From NCBI GenBank assembly GCA_027859055.1, contig JAQIBO010000519.1, positions 1 through 8,507 on the forward strand: a DNA stretch of 8,507 bases, written 5' to 3'. A program made the translations under genes and the position numbers. Below, one piece after another: positions 1 through 7,329 of the stretch. The DNA comes from Spirochaeta sp. Lineage in GTDB: Bacteria; Spirochaetota; Spirochaetia; DSM-27196; Alkalispirochaetaceae. Positions within the stretch are counted from its first letter, which is position 1, and each line of letters starts with the position of its first letter. A model generated the notes under the pieces. The model was not told the DNA's origin. It saw only the letters and a program-made list of their open reading frames with translations, and did no database searches.

Positions 1-567
1 TGGTTCATCGTCGATCGGCTCCTCGTCAGTCGGGTCCTCGTCGGTGTCGTCTCCGGAACCGGCTGCAATCGCCGCGCCGGCAACACCTGCAGCCCCGGCG
101 ACGCCGGCAGCGGCGGCGGGGTCCTCAGGCCGAATAATCGATGCGTTGGGGTCGCCGAGACTCGCGGCGGGATTGATATCAGGGTCGGGATGGAACGGCA
201 GGTCCTGATTCGGATTAACTGAGGTCAGTCCGGGCATCTGCACCGGCTCCACCCGTACGCCGACGGTGTCCCGGGAGGTAACGCCGAGTTCGCCCGCGGC
301 AGCCTCGGAAAGCAGCATGAACACTCCGGGATCGTCCACCGCTTTGGCCACGATCAGACGCGCACTTTTTCCATTACCGGTGTTGGTTACGTTTACCATC
401 GAATTAAGGGGAAACGTGTTGGACGCGACGTACAGTCCGCCCGGCGGGAATTCGCCGTATCGTCCGACCACGGCGGTACCTTCCCAGCTGTTCTGGGCTG
501 CCAACGGTGCATACAACGCGCATGAAAGCAGAATCGCGAGGAGTCCGTATTTCTGCCGTTTAGTCAT
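1..567 (-). CDS. Exported RlpA-like double-psi beta-barrel protein, N-terminal 189 residues (partial, runs off left edge)
   Basis: On the minus strand an open frame starts with ATG at 567 and stays open to base 1. It opens with a Sec-type signal peptide: MTKRQK, then a hydrophobic stretch from about residue 8 to 24 ending LAAQN. Residues about 29-108 resemble the double-psi beta-barrel of the RlpA family: GTAVVGRYGEFPPGG, ASNTFPLNSMVNVTN, NGKSARLIV, then VFMLLSEAAAGELGV, which matches the 'iDlSraAAealG' end of that domain. The His and Asp of lytic RlpA enzymes (TAAH and DRGP regions) are not recognisable, so it is probably a non-catalytic envelope protein. After the domain comes a Pro/Asn-rich linker, an Ala/Gly/Val low-complexity stretch (about 151-171) and a very acidic Asp/Glu/Pro tail that is cut by the window edge. 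It is transcribed divergently from the downstream operon. The domain call is fairly sure; its function is not. Confidence 0.8.
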   Translation of the reverse strand, partial: MTKRQKYGLLAILLSCALYAPLAAQNSWEGTAVVGRYGEFPPGGLYVASNTFPLNSMVNVTNTGNGKSARLIVAKAVDDPGVFMLLSEAAAGELGVTSRDTVGVRVEPVQMPGLTSVNPNQDLPFHPDPDINPAASLGDPNASIIRPEDPAAAAGVAGAAGVAGAAIAAGSGDDTDEDPTDEEPIDDEP

Positions 568-573
568 CTCATG

Positions 574-581
574 TCACCTCT
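574..581 (-). promoter_or_regulatory. Ribosome binding site of the RlpA-like gene
   Basis: On the minus strand AGAGGTGA lies 6 nt upstream of the ATG at 567. This supports that start. The earlier ATG at 573 is followed at once by a TGA stop (ATG AGA TGA) and cannot be used. Confidence 0.65.
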
Positions 582-619
582 GATACAAGCATCGGCATGT
601 ACCATTGCGGTGTTTAACG

Positions 620-634
620 GGAGATAGATTCTCC
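620..634. repeat. Perfect inverted repeat in the divergent intergenic region
   Basis: GGAGA at 620-624 and TCTCC at 630-634 are perfect inverted arms around a 5-nt spacer. The element lies upstream of the operon promoter proposed at 683-711 and could be in the 5' untranslated region of the minus-strand gene. It may be an operator or a small hairpin. Its short length means it could also be chance. Confidence 0.3.
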
Positions 635-658
635 TCGTGCCGATGGCGGGGGAGGAAG

Positions 659-684
659 GCGGATAAGGATTGCGGGTAAGGATT
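659..684. repeat. Tandem 13-bp direct repeat (two copies) next to the operon promoter
   Basis: GCGGATAAGGATT at 659-671 is followed directly by GCGGGTAAGGATT at 672-684. The copies match at 12 of 13 positions, and the shared core TAAGGATTGCG recurs at 664-674 and 677-687. The second copy runs into the proposed -35 box (683-688). A tandem repeat with a period slightly above one helical turn beside a promoter is the usual look of a binding site for a regulator acting as adjacent protomers. No known operator was recognised. Confidence 0.6.
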
Positions 685-711
685 GCGACGGTGTCCGTAG
701 CGTGGTATTTT
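683..711 (+). promoter_or_regulatory. Candidate sigma70-type promoter of the six-gene operon
   Basis: TTGCGA (683-688) and TATTTT (706-711) are separated by 17 bp; each box matches 4 of 6 consensus bases. Transcription would start near 717-719, leaving only about 8-10 nt before the ATG at 727. That fits the absence of a recognisable Shine-Dalgarno sequence there. This is a motif-based guess without experimental support. Confidence 0.4.
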
Positions 712-726
712 GACACGAATACACCC

Positions 727-1283
727 ATGGCGAACGAATTTTACGTACTACAGGTAATGACCGGAGATGAAAAACAGTTTATCTCCCTCGCCGAACAGGC
801 GATCACCAGACGTCTCGACGGAGAGGCGGAGTATCGGTTCTGGTGGCCGCGCCGGAAACTGATGATCCGGAAAAAGGGGCGCCGTCGTCCGTCTCTGGCG
901 CCGATGTTTCCGGGATACGTCTTTCTCGAAAGCGACCACGTGTCCCCACCGTTGTTCCGGGAGATCCGGCGGACAACCGGGTTTGTCCGTTTTCTGAAAA
1001 GCAACACCGATATTCGGCCCCTTTCGGAAGATGACGCCGCCCTGATCAAGCATTTTCTCTCCTTTGGAGAGATCGTCGAGGAATCGCGAGTCACCTTCGA
1101 CGAGAACAACCGGATCGTTGTGAAGGACGGACCGCTCAAAGGGTTGGAGGGACTGGTTGTGAAGGTCGACCGCCGCAAGGGCCGCGCCAAGATCAAGCTT
1201 GATATGTACGATAACTCGTTTCTCATCGATCTCGGCTTCGAAATAATGGCTCCCGGGAAAGAGCCGGTCGGTGAGGCGTCTGC

Positions 1284-1287
<4 letters not shown>
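727..1287 (+). CDS. NusG-family antitermination factor, LoaP/RfaH-like
   Basis: This 186-residue protein has the two-part NusG layout. The N-terminal NGN domain (about 1-110) shows FYVLQVMTGDE, PMFPGYVFLES and a TTGFVRFLKS segment. The C-terminal KOW domain (about 130-180) shows KDGPLKGLEGLVVKVDRRKG and ends near LGFEIM. The basic RKLMIRKKGRRR stretch before FPGY resembles LoaP, the NusG paralog that promotes read-through of long polysaccharide or antibiotic operons in Firmicutes, Actinobacteria and spirochaetes. It would bind RNA polymerase and suppress pausing or termination. Its position as first gene of an operon with nucleotide-sugar genes fits that role. I chose ATG 727 because MANEFYVLQ matches the family start; a TTG at 670 would add 19 unrelated residues. 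There is no clear Shine-Dalgarno site. The stop overlaps the next start as ATGA. The subfamily (LoaP, RfaH or UpxY) is an inference. Confidence 0.85.
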
Positions 1288-2783
<1,496 letters not shown>

Positions 2784-2784
2784 T

Positions 2785-3969
2785 GTGACGACGATCCCGT
2801 TTGCCCGCCCCTCTATCGGCGAAGCAGAGATTGACGCCGTCGCGCGGGTCCTGCGCAGCGGCTGGCTCACCACCGGCAGTGAGGCACAGGCGTTTGAACG
2901 CGAGTTTGGCGCGTTCATCGGCGCACCCCACGCGCTGGCAGTAAACAGCGCGACCGCCGGGCTGCACCTCGCTCTGGAAGCGACGGGGACGCGCCCGGGA
3001 GATGTGGTGATCGTCCCGAGCATGACGTTTACCGCCACCGCCGAGGTGGCGCGCTATCTCGGTGCGGAGATCGCTTTTGCCGATATCACCGCAGACGGCA
3101 TGCTCATCGACCCCGTTGACGTTGAACGCGTGGCGGCTGCAACAGTCGCCGGCGGTGGCCGTGTATCGGCGATTATCGCGGTACACCTTGCCGGTGAGGT
3201 CGCCGACATGAAGGCGCTCCGCGACGTGGCACGACGCTACGATGCCGTCCTTGTCGAGGACGCCGCGCACGCGTTCCCCTCGCGCACCGCGGCGGGCTAT
3301 GCCGGTACTCTTGGCGATGTGGGTGTGTTCTCGTTTTACGCCAACAAGACGATCACCACCGGTGAGGGCGGCATGCTGGTGACCGCCGACGCAGCGATCG
3401 CGGAACGGGTGCGAACGATGCGCCTCCACGGAATAGACCGGGAGGCGTGGGACCGTTACTCGGATCCGCGCGGGCGCTGGCAGTACGACGTTGTGGAGGC
3501 GGGCTTCAAGTACAACATGACCGATATCGCCGCGGCGATCGGGCGAGTACAACTTCGCCGGGCGGACTCACTCCTGGCGGCCCGCCGGGACGCCGCCGAG
3601 CGATATCGTGAATCTCTTTTACCGCTGGAACGGGAGAACCAGGTAACGTTGCCTCGGGATCAGGAGGGGCACGCCTGGCATCTCTTCATTCTGCGCCTCG
3701 CCGGAGGCCACCGCGATCGGGACGATCTTGCCGCGGCGCTTCAGGATGCGGGAATCGGGGTCTCCGTTCATTACACCCCGCTCCACCGGATGACCTATTG
3801 GGCCAATCGTTACCCGGCGGCAACCGCCGCACTTCCGCACACGGATCGGCGTTTTGGAGAGATCCTGAGCCTGCCGTTGTACCCGGATATTTCACCGGCA
3901 GAGCAACACACGGTCGCAGATACCGTCGTCCGGGTGATCCGCGACGGGATCCGTGAGGGTGTGAAGTGA
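2785..3969 (+). CDS. DegT/DnrJ/EryC1/StrS-family PLP-dependent sugar aminotransferase
   Basis: From GTG 2785 the protein has 394 residues, normal for this fold-type I family. It opens IPFARPSIGEAEIDAV and contains SGWLTTG, NSATAGLHLALEATG (phosphate-binding region), VEDAAHAFPS with the PLP-ring Asp at D159, FSFYANKTITTGEGGM with the Schiff-base Lys at K188, KYNMTDIAAAIG, and HAWHLFILRL near the end. These enzymes move an amino group, usually from glutamate, onto a keto sugar. Directly after a 4,6-dehydratase it most likely makes a 4-amino-4,6-dideoxy nucleotide sugar, as PglE does after PglF. No acetyl- or glycosyltransferase follows in the window, so the end product is unknown. The gap to the dehydratase is 1 nt, and its stop overlaps the next start by 4 bp. 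ATG 2767, and even a start at 2677 overlapping the dehydratase, are possible but less likely. Confidence 0.9.
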   Translation: MTTIPFARPSIGEAEIDAVARVLRSGWLTTGSEAQAFEREFGAFIGAPHALAVNSATAGLHLALEATGTRPGDVVIVPSMTFTATAEVARYLGAEIAFADITADGMLIDPVDVERVAAATVAGGGRVSAIIAVHLAGEVADMKALRDVARRYDAVLVEDAAHAFPSRTAAGYAGTLGDVGVFSFYANKTITTGEGGMLVTADAAIAERVRTMRLHGIDREAWDRYSDPRGRWQYDVVEAGFKYNMTDIAAAIGRVQLRRADSLLAARRDAAERYRESLLPLERENQVTLPRDQEGHAWHLFILRLAGGHRDRDDLAAALQDAGIGVSVHYTPLHRMTYWANRYPAATAALPHTDRRFGEILSLPLYPDISPAEQHTVADTVVRVIRDGIREGVK

Positions 3970-5954
3970 AAAACACGCTGTACGGTCGCGTCATCCTGTC
4001 TCACCACGTCGGCGCAACGCTTACCGGAACGTTACGCGACAGTGAAGAACTCCCTCCGGGTGTTCGTATTCTCTGCAACGCAGACCTTGAAACGAACCTG
4101 TTTCTCGCCCCGCCGTTTGAATCGATACCCGTACTCCCGGAGGAGGCGAGTTATCGCGGTGAAATGATCGGCGTTGTCACCGGTCCCGACTGGCGAACCG
4201 CAGACTCAGTGGCCATGACGATCAAGCAGGCGGGTGGTCCTGACCGGGACGCCGACACGGGGGCCGGTCAGCCCCTCCGTGGCGGCGGCACAGAGATCGA
4301 CGGCCCGATACGGGATCAGAGCGGCGAAGCAACCGGCGCCGACGGTGCATACGAGATAGTCGAGGGCATCTACCAGACAGGTGTCCAACTCCACATGGCG
4401 GACGCTCCCCTGTGGGCCGAGGCGACGCCGACGGGAAAAGGTGTTCACATCACCGTCCCGTGTCAGTGGCCTGCGCACGTGAGGCAATCGGTCGCCACGG
4501 CGCTGCGGGTTCCCGTGCGGGCGGTCCATCTGGCGTGCGAGACCCCGTCGGGAAATCGTGACGGGGCGATCGTCGTTCCCGCGTTGCTGGCGATCATCGC
4601 CGCGGTAACCGCGATCACCCAGGGTGAAACGGCACGCATCGCCCTGAGACGTGACCAGGGGTTTGTCTCCGGCGGGCGCGCCCCCGCCCGTATTCAGTGG
4701 GCGAGCCGCCTGGGCGAGGACGGAACTGTTCTGTCAAACTCCCTGCGCGTGGAGATGAAACTGGGAGCTCACGCGATTCTGAAAGACGAAATACGCGACC
4801 GTCTGCGCATCGCCGCAACGTCGTTTTACGAGCCGGGACCGGTAGAACACGAGGCGAAGCTGGTTATATCGCCGAACCTTCCAATGGGTGCATTTGAAGG
4901 GGTCGCCTCGGCACCGATTTCCTTCGCCCGGGAGGTCCACTGGAACCGACTCGCCGAAATCGCCCAGGAGGACCCGATCGAATGGCGCCGGCGGCACCTG
5001 CGGACCGAATGGCCGGTTATGGTGGAGCTTTGCAAGACCCTCGCCGCCGAATCGGATTTTCACCGGCGGTACAGCGCAAACGAACTGATCCGCAAACGCC
5101 GGGTGCAACTCCCGTGGGACTCGGCGGCGCTCCGCGGTATCGGCTGCGCCCTGAGCGAACAGCAGTGCGGCATGACCTCCGCGCGGGAAACCGGAGCGGT
5201 CACGGTGCGCCTCAACGCGGACGGTACCGCACACCTCTATTGCAGTGTGCCCACCCCCACCGCCCGCCTGCAGGCGGCGTGGCATCCGTTCGTCGCCCAG
5301 GACCTTGGGATCGAGCGGGACCAGGTGCTTCTGGAGACAGGGTTTGACTCCAACCTGCACGATAGCGGACCGCGCCTCTTTTCCCGTGGCGTCACGCTGG
5401 TGCCGCGGGCAATCGCCTCAGCATGCCAGGCGATTCAGAAGCAACGTTTCCGGGAACCGCTGCCGATCACCGTCCGGCGGACGATGCGTGGCGGACACGG
5501 TACGCGTACTCCGGTGGACGCCCTGCAGTCTGTTGGTGGTACCGCGGTTGAAGCGGTACTCCGTCCGGCACGGATGGAGATCGACGTCCGTTCGGTGACG
5601 ATGGCGATTTATGCCGGACGGATTCTCGATCGGGGAATGGCGGAGGCGGAACTCCGGCGCGGGATTTACCACGCTCTGAACTGGACGCTCCACGAAAGCC
5701 TGCTTGATCTGTCACGGGTTGCGGACCGCGAGACGTTGCGCAGCTACAACACCGCGTTTCGCGGTCCCGTACCACGAATCAAAATCGTTTTTCTGAACCA
5801 GCTCCGTCGTGATGGCCCGGTAGGGATCGGCGAACTGCCGTTCAACACCGTACCGGCAGCTCTTGTGAGCGCGCTGTCTCAGGCCTCCGGGCTCTATCTG
5901 GACAGTCTTCCCGTACAACCGGCGCACATTCTGCGCCTCTTTCAGGACGAGTAA
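3966..5954 (+). CDS. Divergent xanthine-dehydrogenase-family molybdopterin-binding subunit
   Basis: The 662-residue protein aligns by eye to the large subunit of molybdenum hydroxylases, which usually has 700-780 residues. It starts late, at LYGRVILSHHVGATLTG, and runs through PVLPEEASYRGEMIGVVTG and a Gly-rich insert (about 90-126). It continues with QTGVQLHMADAPLWAEA, HITVPCQWP, RRDQGFVSGGR (228-236), REVHWNRLAEIAQEDPIEWRRRH, a second Moco-domain region, and VGIGELP near the end. In that last motif E623 fits the catalytic Glu. Other cofactor motifs are changed: the GGGFGGK region reads ETPSGNRDG (192-200), the Arg of the FRG motif is E311 (AFEG), and the GQG motif is absent (around PTPTARLQ). 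The GTG start overlaps the previous stop by 4 bp behind GAGGG. Known relatives oxidise purines, aldehydes or N-heterocycles; whether this one binds Moco is doubtful. Confidence 0.8.
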   Translation: MKNTLYGRVILSHHVGATLTGTLRDSEELPPGVRILCNADLETNLFLAPPFESIPVLPEEASYRGEMIGVVTGPDWRTADSVAMTIKQAGGPDRDADTGAGQPLRGGGTEIDGPIRDQSGEATGADGAYEIVEGIYQTGVQLHMADAPLWAEATPTGKGVHITVPCQWPAHVRQSVATALRVPVRAVHLACETPSGNRDGAIVVPALLAIIAAVTAITQGETARIALRRDQGFVSGGRAPARIQWASRLGEDGTVLSNSLRVEMKLGAHAILKDEIRDRLRIAATSFYEPGPVEHEAKLVISPNLPMGAFEGVASAPISFAREVHWNRLAEIAQEDPIEWRRRHLRTEWPVMVELCKTLAAESDFHRRYSANELIRKRRVQLPWDSAALRGIGCALSEQQCGMTSARETGAVTVRLNADGTAHLYCSVPTPTARLQAAWHPFVAQDLGIERDQVLLETGFDSNLHDSGPRLFSRGVTLVPRAIASACQAIQKQRFREPLPITVRRTMRGGHGTRTPVDALQSVGGTAVEAVLRPARMEIDVRSVTMAIYAGRILDRGMAEAELRRGIYHALNWTLHESLLDLSRVADRETLRSYNTAFRGPVPRIKIVFLNQLRRDGPVGIGELPFNTVPAALVSALSQASGLYLDSLPVQPAHILRLFQDE

Positions 5955-5956
5955 CT

Positions 5957-6433
5957 GTGAAGATCACCTTTGTGCACAACGATACTGAACGAACGATTGA
6001 GGCCAATCCGCATGAGAGCCTGTTGAACCATCTGACCCCCGGTGGTTCCCAGGACGGACCATGTCTGAACGGACGCTGTTTACGCTGCAGCATCCTTCTC
6101 GGCGGCAGAGTTGTACCGGCGTGCTCCGTCCCCGTCTTTCGCGTTGACGGTATGACGGTCCGGGACATCTCCGGGCTGGAACACGACTCGCTGTTCCGGG
6201 ATATCCGGAAGGCGTTCGACAAGATCGGCGTGAACCGGTGCCAGGAAGCTCTGCCGGCGCTGATAATGCTGGCGTATCAACTGCTGTCGGAAGTCTCAAT
6301 ACCAACCGATGCGGAACTGCGGGACTACAGCAGGCACATCACCAGTCGCTGTATCAGCCGGGACGAATTTGAACGGGCAACCCGGCTGGCCGGTCGCGTA
6401 CAGAAGAGGAGGCGCAATGAGCAACCGGGGTGA
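5957..6433 (+). CDS. Divergent xanthine-dehydrogenase-family [2Fe-2S] subunit lacking half of the second-cluster ligands
   Basis: This 158-residue protein matches the small iron-sulfur subunit (CoxS/XdhC-type) in length and layout. The plant-ferredoxin-like half keeps all four ligands, C36-x4-C41-x2-C44-x11-C56, within GPCLNGRCLRCSILLGG. It continues with VRDISGLEH, equivalent to the usual TiEGL segment. The helical half should carry QCGFCTPG and CRCTGY motifs. Here they read RCQEALPALIM (C95 kept, second Cys is A98) and SRCISRDEF (first Cys is S130, C132 kept). The proximal cluster, which normally passes electrons from Moco, may therefore be absent or differently ligated. The GTG start lies 2 nt after the previous stop, with AGGA 9 nt upstream. 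The end overlaps the FAD-subunit gene by 17 bp. Family membership is well supported; activity is uncertain. Confidence 0.82.
   Translation: MKITFVHNDTERTIEANPHESLLNHLTPGGSQDGPCLNGRCLRCSILLGGRVVPACSVPVFRVDGMTVRDISGLEHDSLFRDIRKAFDKIGVNRCQEALPALIMLAYQLLSEVSIPTDAELRDYSRHITSRCISRDEFERATRLAGRVQKRRRNEQPG
6407..6412 (+). promoter_or_regulatory. Strong Shine-Dalgarno site fixing the FAD-subunit start
   Basis: AGGAGG sits 4 nt before ATG 6417, inside the end of the iron-sulfur subunit gene. It argues against the longer open frame that begins at 6309, whose extra 36 residues have no family similarity and simply overlap the upstream gene. Confidence 0.65.
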
Positions 6434-7277
6434 CCGCACCAGACAGGGCGCCGACGGACCCGTTTCCGTTCCGGAAACACTGGGTGAGGCGTTACAGATC
6501 CTGCGGAAACATCCGTCATTGCAGATCTGGTCCGGTGGAACCTGGTGGTCACAACCGGCGAATCGGGACGAGACGGGTGAAATCCTCTCCCTGCATCGAG
6601 TCCGGGAACTCCGCCGGGTTGTGCGCAGCGACATCCAGGTTGAGGTGGGCTCAACGGTACCGATGGAACGGCTGTATACGGTGGGACGGCGCTTTCTCCC
6701 CCAACTGGTGGTGGACACCCTTCACCAGATCGGCCCCCCACCGCTGAGAAACCTCGCCAGCATCGGCGGGGCGATCTGCATTCCCGGTACGATTCTCCCG
6801 ATCACCGCGTGTCTGCAGATGCTCGACGCCCGTGTCGAGCTGCGTCGGCAGGGAAACAGCCGCTGGGTCACGTTAAACCAGTTCCGCGACCCCTCCGGGG
6901 GCGTACGCATCGCACCGGGAGAGATCCTGACGCGGGTACGTATTCCCCTCCATCCATGGACCCACTGGTCACTGCACAACTACGGAACACCCTTTCCGGT
7001 CGGCACCGAATCGTTGGCCGTCATCTGCGCCGCGTCAATAGACAAATCGGAGATCAGCGAGTTTCGCTTTGTCCTGGTCATGAACGGGACGTCGCAGATC
7101 CGTCTGCGTGAGGCGGAGATGGATCTGGTCGGTCGCTCAATTCCTTTGACCGAACGGGAAAGCCGCAGTGTTATCGGCGTGCTCGAGAGCCATCCCTATT
7201 TCGGAAGCGCCCTGAACGATATCGGACGCTGGCGCGCTTCAAACGGCCTCCGGGAGTTCCTGCAAAAACTCCGGTAG
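6417..7277 (+). CDS. Xanthine-dehydrogenase/CO-dehydrogenase-type FAD-binding subunit
   Basis: From ATG 6417 the protein has 286 residues, typical for the medium subunit (CoxM/XdhB-like). Visible motifs are IWSGGTWW (G40-G41, the first FAD phosphate loop), VEVGSTVPMERLY, and IGPPPLRNLASIGGAI (R111 to about 120, the second FAD loop). These are followed by LQMLDARVELRR, then IAPGEILTRVRIPL and a small C-terminal domain with FRFVLVMNG. In relatives the second loop ends GGN and has a downstream Asp; here it reads GGA and the Asp is not seen, so FAD binding may be altered. In a working complex it would take electrons from the [2Fe-2S] subunit and pass them to NAD+, oxygen or another acceptor. It is the last gene of the tight operon, and dnaE follows after 52 nt. 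Confidence 0.83.
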   Translation: MSNRGDRTRQGADGPVSVPETLGEALQILRKHPSLQIWSGGTWWSQPANRDETGEILSLHRVRELRRVVRSDIQVEVGSTVPMERLYTVGRRFLPQLVVDTLHQIGPPPLRNLASIGGAICIPGTILPITACLQMLDARVELRRQGNSRWVTLNQFRDPSGGVRIAPGEILTRVRIPLHPWTHWSLHNYGTPFPVGTESLAVICAASIDKSEISEFRFVLVMNGTSQIRLREAEMDLVGRSIPLTERESRSVIGVLESHPYFGSALNDIGRWRASNGLREFLQKLR

Positions 7278-7280
7278 TTT

Positions 7281-7309
7281 CCGGTCGGACCGCTTTCCGA
7301 TGGGACCGG
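7281..7309 (+). other. Interrupted inverted repeat between the FAD-subunit gene and dnaE
   Basis: CCGGTCGGA (7281-7289) can pair with TCCG (7296-7299) plus ACCGG (7305-7309), giving an inner 4-bp and an outer 5-bp stem with a 5-nt bulge. CGGTC-G-GACCG (7282-7292) is also a local palindrome. No T-tract follows, so an intrinsic terminator is not supported. It could be an mRNA-end hairpin or an operator, or chance. Confidence 0.3.
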
Positions 7310-7317
7310 TGGTAGGC

Positions 7318-7323
7318 TACTAT
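7318..7323 (+). promoter_or_regulatory. Possible -10 box for dnaE
   Basis: TACTAT at 7318-7323 matches 4 of 6 bases of the -10 consensus. The best -35, TTTCCG 18 bp upstream, is poor. A start near 7330 would give a leaderless mRNA, consistent with the lack of a good ribosome site before the GTG. Weak evidence only. Confidence 0.2.
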
Positions 7324-7329
7324 GGTGGC

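Noticed and set aside
710..715. Perfect TTGACA -35 box just before the NusG-like gene
   Set aside because: At 17-18 bp spacing the -10 position (733-739) has no TATAAT-like hexamer and would fall inside the coding sequence.
670..726. Longer NusG-like gene starting at TTG 670
   Set aside because: The added 19 residues lack family similarity, the region carries the direct repeat and likely promoter, and MANEFYVLQ at 727 fits the family start.
3966..7277. Treating the xanthine-dehydrogenase-like genes as pseudogenes
   Set aside because: All three frames are uninterrupted, have ribosome sites or coupled starts, and keep family length and fold landmarks; the changes are point substitutions at motifs, not truncations or frameshifts.
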